In this document: positions 15,527 to 25,703 of the stretch, piece after piece
Numbering within the stretch: the stretch's first letter is position 1
Layout: the number at the start of each line of letters is the position of its first letter
Assembly (NCBI RefSeq): GCF_007746075.1
Contig: NZ_CP036339.1
Span: 310,001-374,000, forward strand
Source: Lacipirellula limnantheis
GTDB taxonomy: Bacteria > Planctomycetota > Planctomycetia > Pirellulales > Lacipirellulaceae
Reading direction: 5' to 3'
DNA length: 64,000 bases
Notes under the pieces: generated by a model
What the model saw: the letters and a program-made list of their open reading frames with translations, nothing else
Told to the model about the DNA's origin: nothing
The model's database searches: none
Program-made: the position numbers and the translations under genes

Positions 15527-15799
15527 ATGATCACGTTTGACGCTCATTTTGACGGTGAGAATCTACGGCCTGAGGCGCCCATTGCGTTGCCTCAGAATGT
15601 GCGCTTGCGCGTGACGGTTGTGGCGGAATCGACAAAGGAGACTTCGCCCCAAGAGGTTCCGAGCCCGCCTGAAGGTCGGGGACTGTTCGGGATGTTAGTC
15701 GATGAGGAATTGCTCATCGACGGTCCCGCTGACTGGTCACTTGAACTGGACCATTATCTCTACGGAACACCCAAGCGCGGCGATGGGCGTGAAGCTTGA
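15527..15799 (+). CDS. putative antitoxin of a VapBC-like module
   Basis: 90 residues. The start MITFDAHFDGENLRPEAPIA followed by strands resembles the short beta-rich N-terminal region of DUF104/AF2212-type antitoxins. An acidic, low-complexity C-terminal part (MLVDEELLIDGPADWSLELD) could bind the toxin. The gene overlaps the PIN-domain gene by 17 bases, the usual arrangement for antitoxin and toxin. The antitoxin family assignment is by context and weak similarity. Confidence 0.78.
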   Translation: MITFDAHFDGENLRPEAPIALPQNVRLRVTVVAESTKETSPQEVPSPPEGRGLFGMLVDEELLIDGPADWSLELDHYLYGTPKRGDGREA

Positions 15800-16208
15800 T
15801 CGAGTTTTCGTCGATGCGAGCTTCTTAGTCGCGACGTATAATCGTCGCGACTACTTTCACCGGATTGCTCTCGAATTTGACGTTTCTCTGCTCAGCGCCC
15901 GAGAAATTTGGACGACTGACGCCGTCCTATTGGAGGTAACGGCGACTCTCTCGCAACCGTCGCATCGAGCGGCCGCTATTCAGGTTTGGCGACAATTTCA
16001 TGGCGGCTCCGAACGCTGTCGCGCCGTCGAAGCCTCGACGGAAACTCTGGCTGAGGCGATGGAGATCTACCGAAGCCGAGGCGATAAGGCGTGGAGCCTG
16101 ACCGATTGCCTGTCATTCATCGTCATGGAACGCGAAGGACTGAACGAAGCGCTGACTTCCGATCAGCATTTTCAACAAGCAGGCTATCGCGCGTTGTTGC
16201 TGGAGTAG
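15783..16208 (+). CDS. PIN-domain toxin (VapC-like ribonuclease)
   Basis: 141 residues from ATG 15783, overlapping the antitoxin gene. The PIN-domain acidic residues are visible: Asp11 in FVDASF, Glu51 in LLEVTATL, Asp108 in SLTDCLSF and Asp127 in LTSDQHF. VapC toxins use these with Mg2+ to cut specific RNAs such as tRNA or rRNA loops. All four key residues are present, so the toxin looks intact. The open frame extends further upstream, but the antitoxin overlap and the FVDAS start favour this ATG. The module splits the sulfate-assimilation genes. Confidence 0.9.
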   Translation: MGVKLDRVFVDASFLVATYNRRDYFHRIALEFDVSLLSAREIWTTDAVLLEVTATLSQPSHRAAAIQVWRQFHGGSERCRAVEASTETLAEAMEIYRSRGDKAWSLTDCLSFIVMEREGLNEALTSDQHFQQAGYRALLLE

Positions 16209-16234
16209 TCAGCCAATGTTGCACGTTGAGCAAC

Positions 16235-16522
16235 TCAATACATCGGCTGGCTCGGGTCCAAGTTGTGGAACCGCAACTCCGGCGGCGCTCCCAAACCTTC
16301 GATCGCCGTGCGCAGCAGGCGCAGCCCCTTCTCAAAATCGAATACCTGGAACATCAACAGATGCTCCGCCGGCTTGTCAGGCTGGTCGTCGGCCTGACGG
16401 ATGTAGTTTGAATAGATTCCGGCCCGCGGCGTTTCGATTGCCTCGCGCAAGGGCTGAATGAACTGCTGCCGAACTTCGTCGGAAGTGAGCGGCGACTTGA
16501 ACGATACGCCAATTCGGTCCAT
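16235..16522 (-). CDS. conserved hypothetical protein
   Basis: 95 residues from an ATG at 16522; the frame is open further upstream but without family-like sequence. It begins MDRIGVSFKSPLTSDEVRQQ and has an alternating pattern of two helices and short strands, with no signal peptide or membrane segment. It is next to the C-terminal end of cysNC on the same strand, separated by 110 bases. I recognise no domain; the alpha/beta pattern and size suggest a small cytoplasmic protein. Confidence 0.6.
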   Translation of the reverse strand: MDRIGVSFKSPLTSDEVRQQFIQPLREAIETPRAGIYSNYIRQADDQPDKPAEHLLMFQVFDFEKGLRLLRTAIEGLGAPPELRFHNLDPSQPMY

Positions 16523-16632
16523 CAACGGCCTCGGCTCAAATGAGCAAGTGCGCAGGGAGTTTCGCAGGCCGCCTGCCGTTAGTGTAGAACCGGAGCGCCG
16601 CCAGAAGCAAATGCGATTTCTCGGCGCGACGA

Positions 16633-18567
16633 CTAACTGCCGGCGATCTTCCGCTCGGCCAGCAGTGCCAAGACCTGCGAGACGCACTCCTCAACGGGAA
16701 GCTTTGCCGTGTCGAGCAGCAGGTCGGGCTTTGGCGGCGTCTCATACGGAGCGCTGACGCCAGGGAAGTTAGCGATCTCTCCCGAGTCGGCTTTCGAGTA
16801 GAGTCCTTCTTGATCGCGCGCCCGGCAGACGTCGACGGGGGCGTCGAGGTGGACCACGACGAATCGCTCGCGGCCAATCACGTCGGCCGCCTTCTGGCGA
16901 ACCGATTCCTCCGGCGCCAGGAACGCCGCGAGGCAGATGAGCCCGGCGTCATTGAGCAACTTGGCCGCCTCGGCGCTGCGGCGGAGGTTCTCGCTGCGGT
17001 CGGCGACGGTAAAGCCGAGATCGCGGCTGATGCCGCGTCGCATATTCTGTCCGTCGAGGACGCACACGGCGCGACCCATGTCGAACAGCTTTCGCTCCAG
17101 GGCGTACGCCAGCGTCGTCTTGCCGGCTCCGGCAAGCCCGGTGAGCAGGATCGTCGCCGGCTGTTGGCCAAAGCGGCCAGCCCGCTCGGCAGCGGTCACT
17201 TCGCTGCGTTCGGCCTGCAAGTTCGCGTCCGCCTTGGCGTCCCACAGATCGTCTTTGCCCGCGGCGGCGCGATTGAGAATCATCCCGGCGCCGACGGTGA
17301 CGTTCGTCAGCCGGTCGATGATGATGAACGCCCCGGTCCCCTTGTTGCGACGGTAGTCGTCAAACGCGATCGGCTGGTTGAGCCGCACCAGGCAGCGACC
17401 GATTTCGTTGAGAGCGAGCGCCGGCGCGTCTTCGCGGTGGAGCGTGTTGACGTCGATGCGGTAGCGCAAATTGCTGATCGAGCCGGCGGCGGTTTTCGTT
17501 CCCTGCTTGAACCAGTACTGCTTGCCCGGCGTCAGCGGTTCGTCGGTCATCCAGACGATCGTCGACTCGAACGCGTCGGCCACCTGCGGAACATTGTCGG
17601 GCCGAACGAGCATGTCGCCGCGGCTGACGTCAATCTCGTCGGTCAGCGTCAACGTGACCGATTGCGGCGTGAACGCTTCCTCCAGTTCGCCGTCAAACGT
17701 GACGATCGACTTGACTCGGCTCGTCTTGCGCGACGGCAGCGCCATGACGACCTCGCCCTTTTTGATCCGTCCCGAGGCGATCGTGCCGCAGAACCCGCGG
17801 AAGTCGAGATTGGGCCGATTGACCAGCTGCACCGGAAAGCGGAAGTCGATTAGATTGCGGTCCGAGGCGATGTGGACGTTTTCGAGGTGATGCATCAAGG
17901 TCGAACCTTCGTACCACGGCATCTTCCCGCTGTGTTCGATGAGGTTGTCGCCCTTGAGCGCCGAGATCGGAATAAAATGCTGATCGATCAGTTCCAGCCG
18001 CGTCGCAAAGTCGCGGTATTCCTGCTTGATCTTCTCGTAAACCTCGCTGGAGTAGTCGACCAGGTCCATCTTGTTGATGGCTACCAGCACGTGCTTGATG
18101 CCCAGCAGCGACACGATAAACGAGTGACGCTTGGTCTGCGTCATCACGCCGTGACGGGCGTCGATCAGGATGATCGCGAGGTCGCATGTGCTCGCGCCAG
18201 TCGCCATGTTGCGGGTGTACTGCTCATGGCCCGGGCAGTCGGCGATGATGAACTTCCGCTTCGCGGTGGAGAAGTAGCGGTAGGCAACGTCGATCGTGAT
18301 CCCTTGCTCGCGCTCGGCCTTCAGACCGTCGGTCAGCAGGGCCGGGTCGAAATCGCCGCCGGTGGTGCCGAATCGTTTGGAATCGACTTCCAACGCCGCG
18401 AGTTGGTCCTCGTACACCATCTTCGAATCATAGAGCAGGCGGCCGATGAGGGTGCTCTTGCCGTCGTCGACGCTGCCGCACGTCAAAAAGCGCAACATTT
18501 CCTTGCGCTCGTGCTCTTTGAGATAGGCGTTGATGTCGGACGCGATGAGCTCGGATTTATGCGACAT
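16633..18567 (-). CDS. cysNC: bifunctional sulfate adenylyltransferase GTPase subunit / adenylyl-sulfate kinase
   Basis: 644 residues with two fused domains. The N-terminal CysN GTPase has GSVDDGKST (31-39), DCPGH (110-114) and NKMD (165-168), followed by EF-Tu-like barrel domains. The C-terminal APS kinase (CysC) starts near residue 470 with the P-loop GLAGAGKTT (477-485). CysN uses GTP hydrolysis to drive APS formation by CysD; CysC then makes PAPS from APS. Because the CysH here looks APS-specific, the PAPS may serve sulfation instead. It lies downstream of cysD on the same strand, gap 94 bases. Confidence 0.97.
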   Translation of the reverse strand: MSHKSELIASDINAYLKEHERKEMLRFLTCGSVDDGKSTLIGRLLYDSKMVYEDQLAALEVDSKRFGTTGGDFDPALLTDGLKAEREQGITIDVAYRYFSTAKRKFIIADCPGHEQYTRNMATGASTCDLAIILIDARHGVMTQTKRHSFIVSLLGIKHVLVAINKMDLVDYSSEVYEKIKQEYRDFATRLELIDQHFIPISALKGDNLIEHSGKMPWYEGSTLMHHLENVHIASDRNLIDFRFPVQLVNRPNLDFRGFCGTIASGRIKKGEVVMALPSRKTSRVKSIVTFDGELEEAFTPQSVTLTLTDEIDVSRGDMLVRPDNVPQVADAFESTIVWMTDEPLTPGKQYWFKQGTKTAAGSISNLRYRIDVNTLHREDAPALALNEIGRCLVRLNQPIAFDDYRRNKGTGAFIIIDRLTNVTVGAGMILNRAAAGKDDLWDAKADANLQAERSEVTAAERAGRFGQQPATILLTGLAGAGKTTLAYALERKLFDMGRAVCVLDGQNMRRGISRDLGFTVADRSENLRRSAEAAKLLNDAGLICLAAFLAPEESVRQKAADVIGRERFVVVHLDAPVDVCRARDQEGLYSKADSGEIANFPGVSAPYETPPKPDLLLDTAKLPVEECVSQVLALLAERKIAGS

Positions 18568-18661
18568 GCGATTTCAGGGGTTGCGGCTGAAGCCGGCGTG
18601 AGTGGCAAGCTAGGTTCTAGTGACAAACCGGGAGGGCGAATCGGGTACGCTGTCAAAACTA

Positions 18662-19573
18662 CTAGTAGTACCCGCGTCGCTTCTTGTCTTCCATCGACGC
18701 GCCGGGATCTTTGTCGATCGTGCGGCCCTCGCGTTCGCTGCGCGTGGCCAACAACATCTCTTGAATGACGTCGGGCAGCGTCCGCGCTTGTGAAAACGTC
18801 GCGCCCGACAGGGGGTAATCTCCCAGCGTGCGAAAGCGGACCCAGCGCCGTTCGGCTCGCTTACGCAGTTCCACCGGCGTCCGGTCGTCGTCAACCGCGA
18901 TCCAGTTTCCCTCGAATTGCACGACCTCGCGTTCTTCGGCGAAGTAGATGGGGACGATCGGAATGTTCTCGAGGTGAATGTACTGCCAAATGTCGAGCTC
19001 GGTCCAATTCGATAGCGGGAAGGCCCGAATCTGCTCGCCCTTGTTCACCATGCCGTTGTAGAGATTCCACAGTTCGGGGCGTTGGTTCTTCGGCTCCCAG
19101 GCATGGTCGGAGTTGCGGAAGGAGTAAACGCGCTCCTTCGCACGGCTCTTTTCTTCGTCGCGCCGCCCGCCGCCGAAGGCCGCGTCGAAGCGATACTTGT
19201 CGAGGGCCTGACGCAGGGCGCCGAGATTCATCACCTCGGTAAACGTCTTGCTCCCGTGAGTGAAGGGAGTCATGCCGCTGCGCAACCCCTCCTCGTTGAC
19301 GTGCGTGAGACACTCCATTCCCAGTTCGCCGATGATGTGCCGATCGCGAAACTCGTACATCGAACGAAAGTTCCAAGTCGTGTCGACCAGCAGCAACGGA
19401 AACGGCGGCTTCGCCGGAAAGAACGCCTTGCGGGCCAAGTGGAGCATCACGCAAGAGTCTTTGCCGATCGAGAAGAGCATCACGGGATTGTCGAAGTCGG
19501 CCACCACTTCCCGGATGATGTGGATGCTCTCGGCTTCGAGTTGCTTCAGATGCGTGAGGTTGTAGGAAGTCAT
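18662..19573 (-). CDS. cysD: sulfate adenylyltransferase subunit 2
   Basis: 303 residues from ATG 19573 ([20 protein letters not shown]). The PP-loop ATP pyrophosphatase motif appears as [15 protein letters not shown], with VDTTWNF and [14 protein letters not shown] following, all typical of CysD. It forms sulfate adenylyltransferase with CysN and makes APS from sulfate and ATP. An upstream open frame to 19696 has no family similarity. The C-terminal [10 protein letters not shown] is a conserved ending. Confidence 0.97.
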   Translation of the reverse strand: MTSYNLTHLKQLEAESIHIIREVVADFDNPVMLFSIGKDSCVMLHLARKAFFPAKPPFPLLLVDTTWNFRSMYEFRDRHIIGELGMECLTHVNEEGLRSGMTPFTHGSKTFTEVMNLGALRQALDKYRFDAAFGGGRRDEEKSRAKERVYSFRNSDHAWEPKNQRPELWNLYNGMVNKGEQIRAFPLSNWTELDIWQYIHLENIPIVPIYFAEEREVVQFEGNWIAVDDDRTPVELRKRAERRWVRFRTLGDYPLSGATFSQARTLPDVIQEMLLATRSEREGRTIDKDPGASMEDKKRRGYY

Positions 19574-20144
19574 CGGCGTGTTTGGGTGGGCGAAGCGGTG
19601 GAGGCTGCCTAGCGGCGATACGTCGTGCCCCCGTGCGGTCGACGGCCATTGAAGGCCCGACAAGAACGAGGCAAGCGCCGCGCCGTTCGTTCGCAACGAT
19701 TAAGTCGGCGAGTGGGGCGGAATCCACCAGTTTAGGGGGCTTGGGACGGGTTCACAACATCGCTTGCGACCCGCCGGACGACGTGTCCAGCGTTTCCGGC
19801 CCAACCGTGGCTGCCTAGCGTGACAGAACCTTAACGATTCGATCTGGAAAAAGGGGCCAGCCAATCAGGGGCAGAATGTAAGGGTCAGGCACGGAACGCC
19901 GCAAACGGTCCGACCGAAGTGGTCAGGGCACCGGCAAAAATCTTGAAATTGCCGTACCGCAGGGCGACAATGAACATCGACAGCCGAGCTGCCCGGGGGC
20001 GTGCAGCCGACGATCTGGAACAGAGCACCTCTTGTGAACGACACCGGCTGCGATCGCGCTCCGGTCCGCCGAACGGCAGACCGGCCATTCGCCTTCTCAA
20101 CTTCGATTCATCGTTTCGGTTGCCCGGCCTGGAACCGGCCCGCT
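19574..20144. other. gene-free divergent spacer
   Basis: Between the divergent cysD and the PEP-CTERM gene there is no convincing gene. A fragment at 19857-19890 contains ggggccag...aagggtcaggcac, faintly like the 'gtcggggacc' inverted repeats elsewhere in the window, but it is too degraded to call. Promoters for both flanking genes must lie here; none could be pinpointed. Confidence 0.5.
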
Positions 20145-21896
20145 ATGCCTAATTGCCATGCGACCGAACGATGTTTCCTCCGAGCGGCGGCAATCGCTTG
20201 GTGCGTTGGCGCCATGATCGCCCAATCGGCGCTGCAGGCGGCCTACTTCGACGATATCGACTACACGAAACTCAAGTCGCGACTTGGCGCCGCGACGCCA
20301 ACCGGCGCGGGGGGCTCGATCTCGATTGTTGAAGTGCGCGGCCCGGCCAATGACTCGACGGGATCCTATCTGGTCGACGTCTCGCTGCCGGAGTTCAACG
20401 GCACCACCGACCCGACTGGCGCAGGCGTCAATTTAACCGACGGCAGTTTCGTCGCGCACACGGGGTTTGGAGCTCACGCCACAAACGTGGTCGCGCAGTT
20501 CTATTTCGGCAACACCCAAAGCGTCGCTCCTGGCGCGAACGACGTCACCAACTACGAAGCCAACCAATGGCTTAGCAGCGTCCTGTTGTCGAGCGGGAAC
20601 GCCCCGCCGACGCCGCAAAACTTTCGCGTGCAGAACCATAGCTGGGTGGGGCTTGGCACGGGAAGCACGGAGCGCTCCATTCTGCGTCGCGCCGACTACA
20701 TCGTCGAAACGAACGACATGACGATGGTTGTTGGCGCTAACAACAATTTCAGCCCCGCCGTCCTCCAGGCTCAGCCCACGCTGCTGGTGTACGCCTACAA
20801 CACCATTGTCGCGGGCCGCAGCGATGGAGCCCATTCCCGCGGGCAGACCAATGGCGTGGTCGGCGGGTCGACCTACGGATCGGGGCGCTTCCGTCCCGAC
20901 ATCGTGACTCCTTCAAGCGTGACGAGCACCTCGACGGGTCGCATTAGTTCGGCCGCGACGATGATGCACGAAGTCGTGGCGGGCTCTGACGGTGCTCGTA
21001 GCGAAGTGATCAAGGCGATGCTGATGGCAGGCGCAACCAAGGGAGAGTTCTCCAATTGGGTCGACCCGACCACTTCAGTCGTCAATCCTTGGAATCGAAC
21101 GCAGACCCGCCCGCTCGACGACGTCTTCGGCGCCGGCGAGTTGAACGTTTACAACAGCTACCTGATCGGAACGGCCGGGAAGCATGCGGCAAGCACCGCT
21201 CAGCCGACCGCGGCCGTCGGCTCGTATGGTTGGGACTACCAAGATCGCAAGACCGACAGCGCAGTCGGCGATCTCTACTACAATTTCGAGGTCGCCTCGG
21301 GGAGCACGGCGTCTGACGTTTCAATCTTGCTGGCCTGGAATGCGAAGATCACCGACACGAACGCCGATCCAAACGTCTTCGCGCCGACCGAACCAGTGGT
21401 CCAGAACCTCAACTTGCAGCTCTACGATTCCACGACGAGCTTTATGGGCTCGTTGGTCGATCAAAGCATTAGCACGGTCGACAACGTCGAGCACATTTAC
21501 TTGAACAGCCTCGCTGCCGGGACGTACACGCTCAAGGTTTCGGGCGCCGCCAACTGGGACTACGGCCTCGCTTGGCGCATGACCACGGCCTTCGACGAGC
21601 CGAACGCCGACTTCGACGGCGACGGCCTGGTGAGCGGCTCCGATTTCTTGATCTGGCAGCAGAGTTACGGCACGCTGTTGGGGGCCGCGAATAGCGAGGG
21701 CGACGCCGACGGCGACGGCGACGTGGACGAGGACGATCTGACGCTCTTCAAAGCGGGCGCCATGGCGTCGCCCTTTCCGCCGGCAGTCGCAAGCCTGGTG
21801 GCGGCGATTCCGGAGCCGACGACTCTTGCGCTGGCATCGCTGTGCGGGGCCATGCTGACGTCGCTCGGTAACGCTTCCAAGAACCGCCGGCGCTGA
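20145..21896 (+). CDS. subtilase-like exported protein with dockerin-type repeats and PEP-CTERM anchor
   Basis: 583 residues from ATG 20145, with a hydrophobic signal segment ending AQSALQA. The first half resembles an S8 (subtilisin) fold: GFGAHATNVVAQFYFG lies where the catalytic His motif is expected and GRISSAATMM where the Ser motif is. The Asp position reads SIVEVRG, a Glu, so catalysis is doubtful. Then comes a beta-sandwich (pre-peptidase-like) region, two calcium-loop repeats (DFDGDGLVSGSDF and DADGDGDVDEDDL) of dockerin type, and a PEP-CTERM signal (IPEPTTLALASLCGAM plus Arg-rich tail). The protein is probably sorted to the cell surface. The next gene starts 3 bases after its stop. 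Confidence 0.88.
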   Translation: MPNCHATERCFLRAAAIAWCVGAMIAQSALQAAYFDDIDYTKLKSRLGAATPTGAGGSISIVEVRGPANDSTGSYLVDVSLPEFNGTTDPTGAGVNLTDGSFVAHTGFGAHATNVVAQFYFGNTQSVAPGANDVTNYEANQWLSSVLLSSGNAPPTPQNFRVQNHSWVGLGTGSTERSILRRADYIVETNDMTMVVGANNNFSPAVLQAQPTLLVYAYNTIVAGRSDGAHSRGQTNGVVGGSTYGSGRFRPDIVTPSSVTSTSTGRISSAATMMHEVVAGSDGARSEVIKAMLMAGATKGEFSNWVDPTTSVVNPWNRTQTRPLDDVFGAGELNVYNSYLIGTAGKHAASTAQPTAAVGSYGWDYQDRKTDSAVGDLYYNFEVASGSTASDVSILLAWNAKITDTNADPNVFAPTEPVVQNLNLQLYDSTTSFMGSLVDQSISTVDNVEHIYLNSLAAGTYTLKVSGAANWDYGLAWRMTTAFDEPNADFDGDGLVSGSDFLIWQQSYGTLLGAANSEGDADGDGDVDEDDLTLFKAGAMASPFPPAVASLVAAIPEPTTLALASLCGAMLTSLGNASKNRRR

Positions 21897-21899
21897 ACG

Positions 21900-22961
21900 A
21901 TGTGCCAACCAACCGCTCAGCCCCGCCGCCGTACGACTGGCTTCACGCTGGTCGAACTGCTCGTGGCAATTGCGATCATCGGAGCGCTCATGGCATTGCT
22001 CCTGCCAGCGGTGCAGGCAGCGCGTGAGGCGGCGCGGCGCGTCCAGTGCATGAACAACTTGAAGCAGACGTCGCTCGCGATTCTCGACTATGAGCAAGCA
22101 GAGAAGGAACTCCCCGCTGCAGGCGCGTTTGACGCGGTCGAAAAATCGATGAAGTACCAGTCGATCGGCCAGTACTTTCGAGTCGATCTGCGATCAGGCA
22201 CTGACCAAAGTTGGGTCGTCAGCATTTTGCCGTTTATGGAGCAGCAGCAGCTCGCATCGCAATTCGATCCGCGACGCCACGCGGCTGCCAATCCGACCCA
22301 GCCGCAGGCGGCGCAACCCGCTACGCTCCTCTGTTCCAGCGAGGAAGCTTTCGGACGCCAATACAGCTGGCGCGGGACGACCGGCACGGAGGCTCCGGTG
22401 GCGTTCGGCAAGGCGAACTACGCGGCGTATACGGGACCATTTCATGTCGACGACTTCTACTCGCCGGGCGCCATTCGACTTTTCGGTCAGCAGTTGCGGC
22501 GCATCGAAGACGGCGTCTCGCAAACGTTAGCAATTTCCGAGGTTCGTACGCGGGAACACGAATTCGATCAACGCGGGGCCTGGGCGCTCCCGTGGTCCGG
22601 GGCATCGCTCCTTTCCTTTGACGCACATCCGCTTTGGTACGAGGACGCCGTTCAGAATCAAAGTCAGGAGTTTCCGGAGTTCATCTTCTCACCGCGAAGC
22701 CTCGGTTACACGCAAGTGCCGAATTCCAAGAATCCGGACGTACTCTACGAATGTCCGGACCTGAGCGCTGAACAATTCGAGCAGATGCAATGCACCAACA
22801 GCACCGGATACATTTCCGCCGCTCCCCGGTCGAACCACCCGCTTGGCGTCAACTCAGCATTTCTCGACGGTAGCGTGCATTTCCTCGCGAACGACATCGA
22901 CGAGCCGCTGATGGCTCATTTGATCTGCATTGCCGACGGGCAAGTGGTGAACGTACCATAG
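21900..22961 (+). CDS. DUF1559 type II secretion-like pseudopilin
   Basis: 353 residues. The N-terminal [20 protein letters not shown] is a prepilin cleavage and methylation site followed by the hydrophobic helix of type II pseudopilins. The [16 protein letters not shown] region and the C-terminal His-x9-Asp-Gly motif ([12 protein letters not shown]) define the planctomycete DUF1559 family. It would be processed by a prepilin peptidase and assembled in the envelope. It begins 3 bases after the PEP-CTERM protein gene, so the two are almost certainly co-transcribed. The family is highly expanded in planctomycetes; function is unknown. Confidence 0.95.
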   Translation: MCQPTAQPRRRTTGFTLVELLVAIAIIGALMALLLPAVQAAREAARRVQCMNNLKQTSLAILDYEQAEKELPAAGAFDAVEKSMKYQSIGQYFRVDLRSGTDQSWVVSILPFMEQQQLASQFDPRRHAAANPTQPQAAQPATLLCSSEEAFGRQYSWRGTTGTEAPVAFGKANYAAYTGPFHVDDFYSPGAIRLFGQQLRRIEDGVSQTLAISEVRTREHEFDQRGAWALPWSGASLLSFDAHPLWYEDAVQNQSQEFPEFIFSPRSLGYTQVPNSKNPDVLYECPDLSAEQFEQMQCTNSTGYISAAPRSNHPLGVNSAFLDGSVHFLANDIDEPLMAHLICIADGQVVNVP

Positions 22962-23019
22962 TCTCGGTTCACCTCCTCCGACCCTGGTCGCAACCGCCGC
23001 GAGCGGTTCTGTTTTCTGC

Positions 23020-23388
23020 ATGGGAGTAACGAAGTCCGCCAGTCGCCGCTCCTTGCTGCTGTTGCTGGGAACGCTGGCGGGCCTGACAGTAGCGGGGGCG
23101 GCCTGGATTTGGTCGATGATGGGGTCGCCCGCTGATGTTTGGAGCCCTGAGCAGGCGAGGGCCCTCCAGGCAGCCCGCGATGCCGTCCACGAGGCTCGCG
23201 GGGGCGGGGAAGAAGTACGCGAGGACTCGCCCGAGCTGGCCAAGGCGCAAGGACTTGCCAATCGCCTGGAAGCTGACTTGGCGGCCGCTCGCAACTACCG
23301 CGGCATGTGGGCGACGCGGATTGCCGCCGCAGGATTGGCCCTGACGATTGCCAGCGGACTGGGGTATCTTGCCACTCGGGGCGACTAG
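23020..23388 (+). CDS. small two-helix membrane protein
   Basis: 122 residues with hydrophobic segments at about 10-33 and 99-118, and between them a charged, alanine-rich helical stretch (SPEQARALQAARDAVHEARG) likely to form a coiled coil. The ATG at 23020 is 58 bases after the pseudopilin stop and 48 bases before the FKBP gene, so it may belong to the same transcript. No family is recognised. Confidence 0.7.
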   Translation: MGVTKSASRRSLLLLLGTLAGLTVAGAAWIWSMMGSPADVWSPEQARALQAARDAVHEARGGGEEVREDSPELAKAQGLANRLEADLAAARNYRGMWATRIAAAGLALTIASGLGYLATRGD

Positions 23389-23436
23389 CGTCGTCGCTCG
23401 GTCTGCCCCCGCCGATTTCCTACGGAGACATAAGTC

Positions 23437-24132
23437 GTGAAGATTCGTACTATCGCTCTGCTGGCCGTTGCGCTGGCCGCGGTTCGCGTTGATGCCCAAG
23501 AGGCCCTTCCCGCCGCGGCGCCGCCGGCGGCTCCCGCCGGCGCTCCTGGTTCGATTGGGCCCGCCCAGTGGAGCTACGCCATCGGGCTCGACATGGGCAA
23601 GAGCTTTGGCGCCACCAAAATCGCCATCGACCTGGAAAGCCTCGTCGCCGGGTTCCGCGACGGGCTCGCGGGCAAGGACCCTCAATACCCCGCTGAGGTT
23701 TGCAGCCAGGCGCTGCAGCAACTCGGCAAAGAGCAAATGAAAGCCATGCAAGAAAAAGACAAGGCGTACCTCGTGACCAACGGCAAGGCCCAAGGCGTGC
23801 AGACCACGCCGAGCGGGTTGCAGTACAAGGTCCTCAAAAAAGGCGACGGCCCCACCCCGACGAAGGCCGACACGGTCACCGTCCACTACCGTGGCAAGCT
23901 GGTGAACGGCCAGGTCTTTGACGAGTCGTATGGCGGCGAGCCGGCGAGCTTTGGCGTCGGCCAGGTCATCCCCGGCTGGACGGAAGCCCTGCAGCTGATG
24001 AAAGTCGGCGACAAGTTTGAAGTCGTCATTCCGGCGGACCTGGGCTACGGCGCTCGCGGGGCGGGCGACGTCATTCCGCCCAACTCGACGCTGATTTTCG
24101 AGGTCGAACTGCTCGGCGTGAAGGGCAAGTAA
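23437..24132 (+). CDS. exported FKBP-type peptidyl-prolyl cis-trans isomerase
   Basis: 231 residues from a GTG start with cggaga upstream. A signal peptide (to about residue 20) and an Ala/Pro-rich linker are followed by an FkpA-like dimerisation domain (SYAIGLDMGKSFGATKI, helical, to about residue 125). The FKBP catalytic domain has VTVHYRGKLVNGQVFDESY, GQVIPGWTEALQLMKVGDKF and PPNSTLIFEVELLG. It should assist folding of exported proteins in the periplasm. A strong terminator follows. Confidence 0.95.
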   Translation: MKIRTIALLAVALAAVRVDAQEALPAAAPPAAPAGAPGSIGPAQWSYAIGLDMGKSFGATKIAIDLESLVAGFRDGLAGKDPQYPAEVCSQALQQLGKEQMKAMQEKDKAYLVTNGKAQGVQTTPSGLQYKVLKKGDGPTPTKADTVTVHYRGKLVNGQVFDESYGGEPASFGVGQVIPGWTEALQLMKVGDKFEVVIPADLGYGARGAGDVIPPNSTLIFEVELLGVKGK

Positions 24133-24164
24133 GCGACGCGCATCGTCAGCTGCCGGTAAACGCA

Positions 24165-24196
24165 GAAGCGGCGCCGAGTGGCGCCGCTTCTTTTTT
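24165..24196 (+). terminator. intrinsic terminator after the FKBP gene
   Basis: A perfect 11-bp stem (gaagcggcgcc/ggcgccgcttc) with a gagt loop is followed directly by six Ts. It ends the FKBP transcript 33 bases after the stop codon. Confidence 0.93.
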
Positions 24197-24221
24197 AGCC
24201 ACACTGCCGTGATCGCGTGCA

Positions 24222-25703
24222 TCAATTCGCCTTGTTCGCTGCGAGGGTAACGTTGCTTTGCTTGGCGTTCGTGCCCAGATGTTGCACGATCGTAAAGTCG
24301 AGAACCCTCTTCTCGCCGGGCGCGACTTGCGTCGCGAGCTCGACCGTTTGGAAGTCGTGGAGCTGCGGGGCCAGGTCGCTGACGAACGTCACATGCCCGT
24401 CATACGGCCGTCGGATTTCGACGTTGATCGGCCGGGAGGTGTAATTCCGGATCCGCTGCTGGTAGCTCAGTCGGTCGTTCCAGCCGACGACGGAGGAATT
24501 GACCTCTTGGCGGCGGGCGTCGTCGCCGACCAGTTGGAACTTGTCCGTGCCGTGGATCTGCGTCCAGATTTCTTCGCGGGCCGCACGGGTTTTCACCAGC
24601 TCGAACACCACCTCCGGATCGACGCCGAGGTTCAATTCGATCTTGTCGCCAATCGGGACGTACTTGATCGACTGCTGGGCGAGGTACGAGAGCCCGTCCC
24701 GGCCGTTATCGCGGAAGACTCGAACCACCCCGTCGGGGAGCGGCGTCGTGCCGAGGTGCGACTTCTCGTCGTTGGCCAGCAGGTACATCCGCACCAGCTG
24801 CTCGCCGTATTCGCGGGGACGGTAGCGGTACTCAATCTTTAGGGGAGCGCCGGACGCCTCGAAGCTACGGAGCCGCTTCGACCAGCCGGTGGGGATCGTC
24901 TCGGTTCCCTCGACCGTGTAGATGAAGTATTCGCTCAGGCCCTCTTTGACGATTTGCTTCGCCTTGGCCGGCATCCCGGCCCCGCCTCCCATGCCGCCCG
25001 CGGCGTCCATGGCGGGCGCCTCCGCTAGCGCCAACGAGCGGCGGGCGGCGTCGTGCTTGAATGCATAGAGCTCGTCCCTTTCGAGCTTCTCGACGTCGCT
25101 CATCGGGATTTGCGCCAGTTGGGCGATCTTCTCGACGAGGTTGATCGTGCCGACCACAAGCCGCACCTGGGCGTTCTCATACTCCTCGCCGCTGTTGTTG
25201 GTGATGCGGACGAATCCCTCAAGATCGAGCGTCGACTCGTCGCCGTCGGCGATCGCCGTGTAGTCGGCGCTCCAGGTAATGCCGCTGGTGAAATACGTGA
25301 TCTGGATGGTCGCCGCGCCGTCGACCTCGCTCTGGACGTTCCAGTAGAGCATTTGCGGTTTGTCGTGCGGGAAGGTCGTGTCGAGCAGTTCGAGCCCGTC
25401 GGCCGGTTTGAGGATCGTGAGCTCGACGCTCGAAGGATCAATTTGCGTGTTGGCCCAGGAGAACTGCAGCGGGTTAACGCCCTTCTTGAAGCTGACGACG
25501 CGGGTCTCGCGGACGAGCGTCAGGTCCTCGCTGTTGTAGATCGTCAGTTGGACCGAGTCGCGTGATGGAACGGTCGAGAGATCGACGTTCTCTGCTTGAG
25601 TTGTGCGAAGATTCCCCGGAATCGAAAGGATTGCGAGCAGCGAGGCGAGGGCGTATCGCCGGAGGCCTTGCGGCGGCGAATTGCGTTTGTTGTTGGCGTT
25701 CAT
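24222..25703 (-). CDS. exported DUF4139 protein (first of a pair)
   Basis: 493 residues with an N-terminal signal peptide (about residues 1-37). The protein is mostly beta strands with typical DUF4139 sequences: DLTLVRETRVVSFKKGVNPL, YNSEDL and DTTFPHDKPQMLYWNVQS in the N-terminal part, and YGEQLVRMYLLANDEKSHLG later. The neighbour 25825-27054 is a diverged homologue on the same strand, so the pair arose by duplication and probably works together at the envelope. The function is unknown; DUF4139 proteins often come in pairs in planctomycetes. Confidence 0.9.
   Translation of the reverse strand: MNANNKRNSPPQGLRRYALASLLAILSIPGNLRTTQAENVDLSTVPSRDSVQLTIYNSEDLTLVRETRVVSFKKGVNPLQFSWANTQIDPSSVELTILKPADGLELLDTTFPHDKPQMLYWNVQSEVDGAATIQITYFTSGITWSADYTAIADGDESTLDLEGFVRITNNSGEEYENAQVRLVVGTINLVEKIAQLAQIPMSDVEKLERDELYAFKHDAARRSLALAEAPAMDAAGGMGGGAGMPAKAKQIVKEGLSEYFIYTVEGTETIPTGWSKRLRSFEASGAPLKIEYRYRPREYGEQLVRMYLLANDEKSHLGTTPLPDGVVRVFRDNGRDGLSYLAQQSIKYVPIGDKIELNLGVDPEVVFELVKTRAAREEIWTQIHGTDKFQLVGDDARRQEVNSSVVGWNDRLSYQQRIRNYTSRPINVEIRRPYDGHVTFVSDLAPQLHDFQTVELATQVAPGEKRVLDFTIVQHLGTNAKQSNVTLAANKAN

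Noticed and set aside
19857..19890. Third copy of the 'gtcggggacc' inverted repeat
   Set aside because: Only short matching words are present and there is no second arm, so it cannot be counted as a copy.
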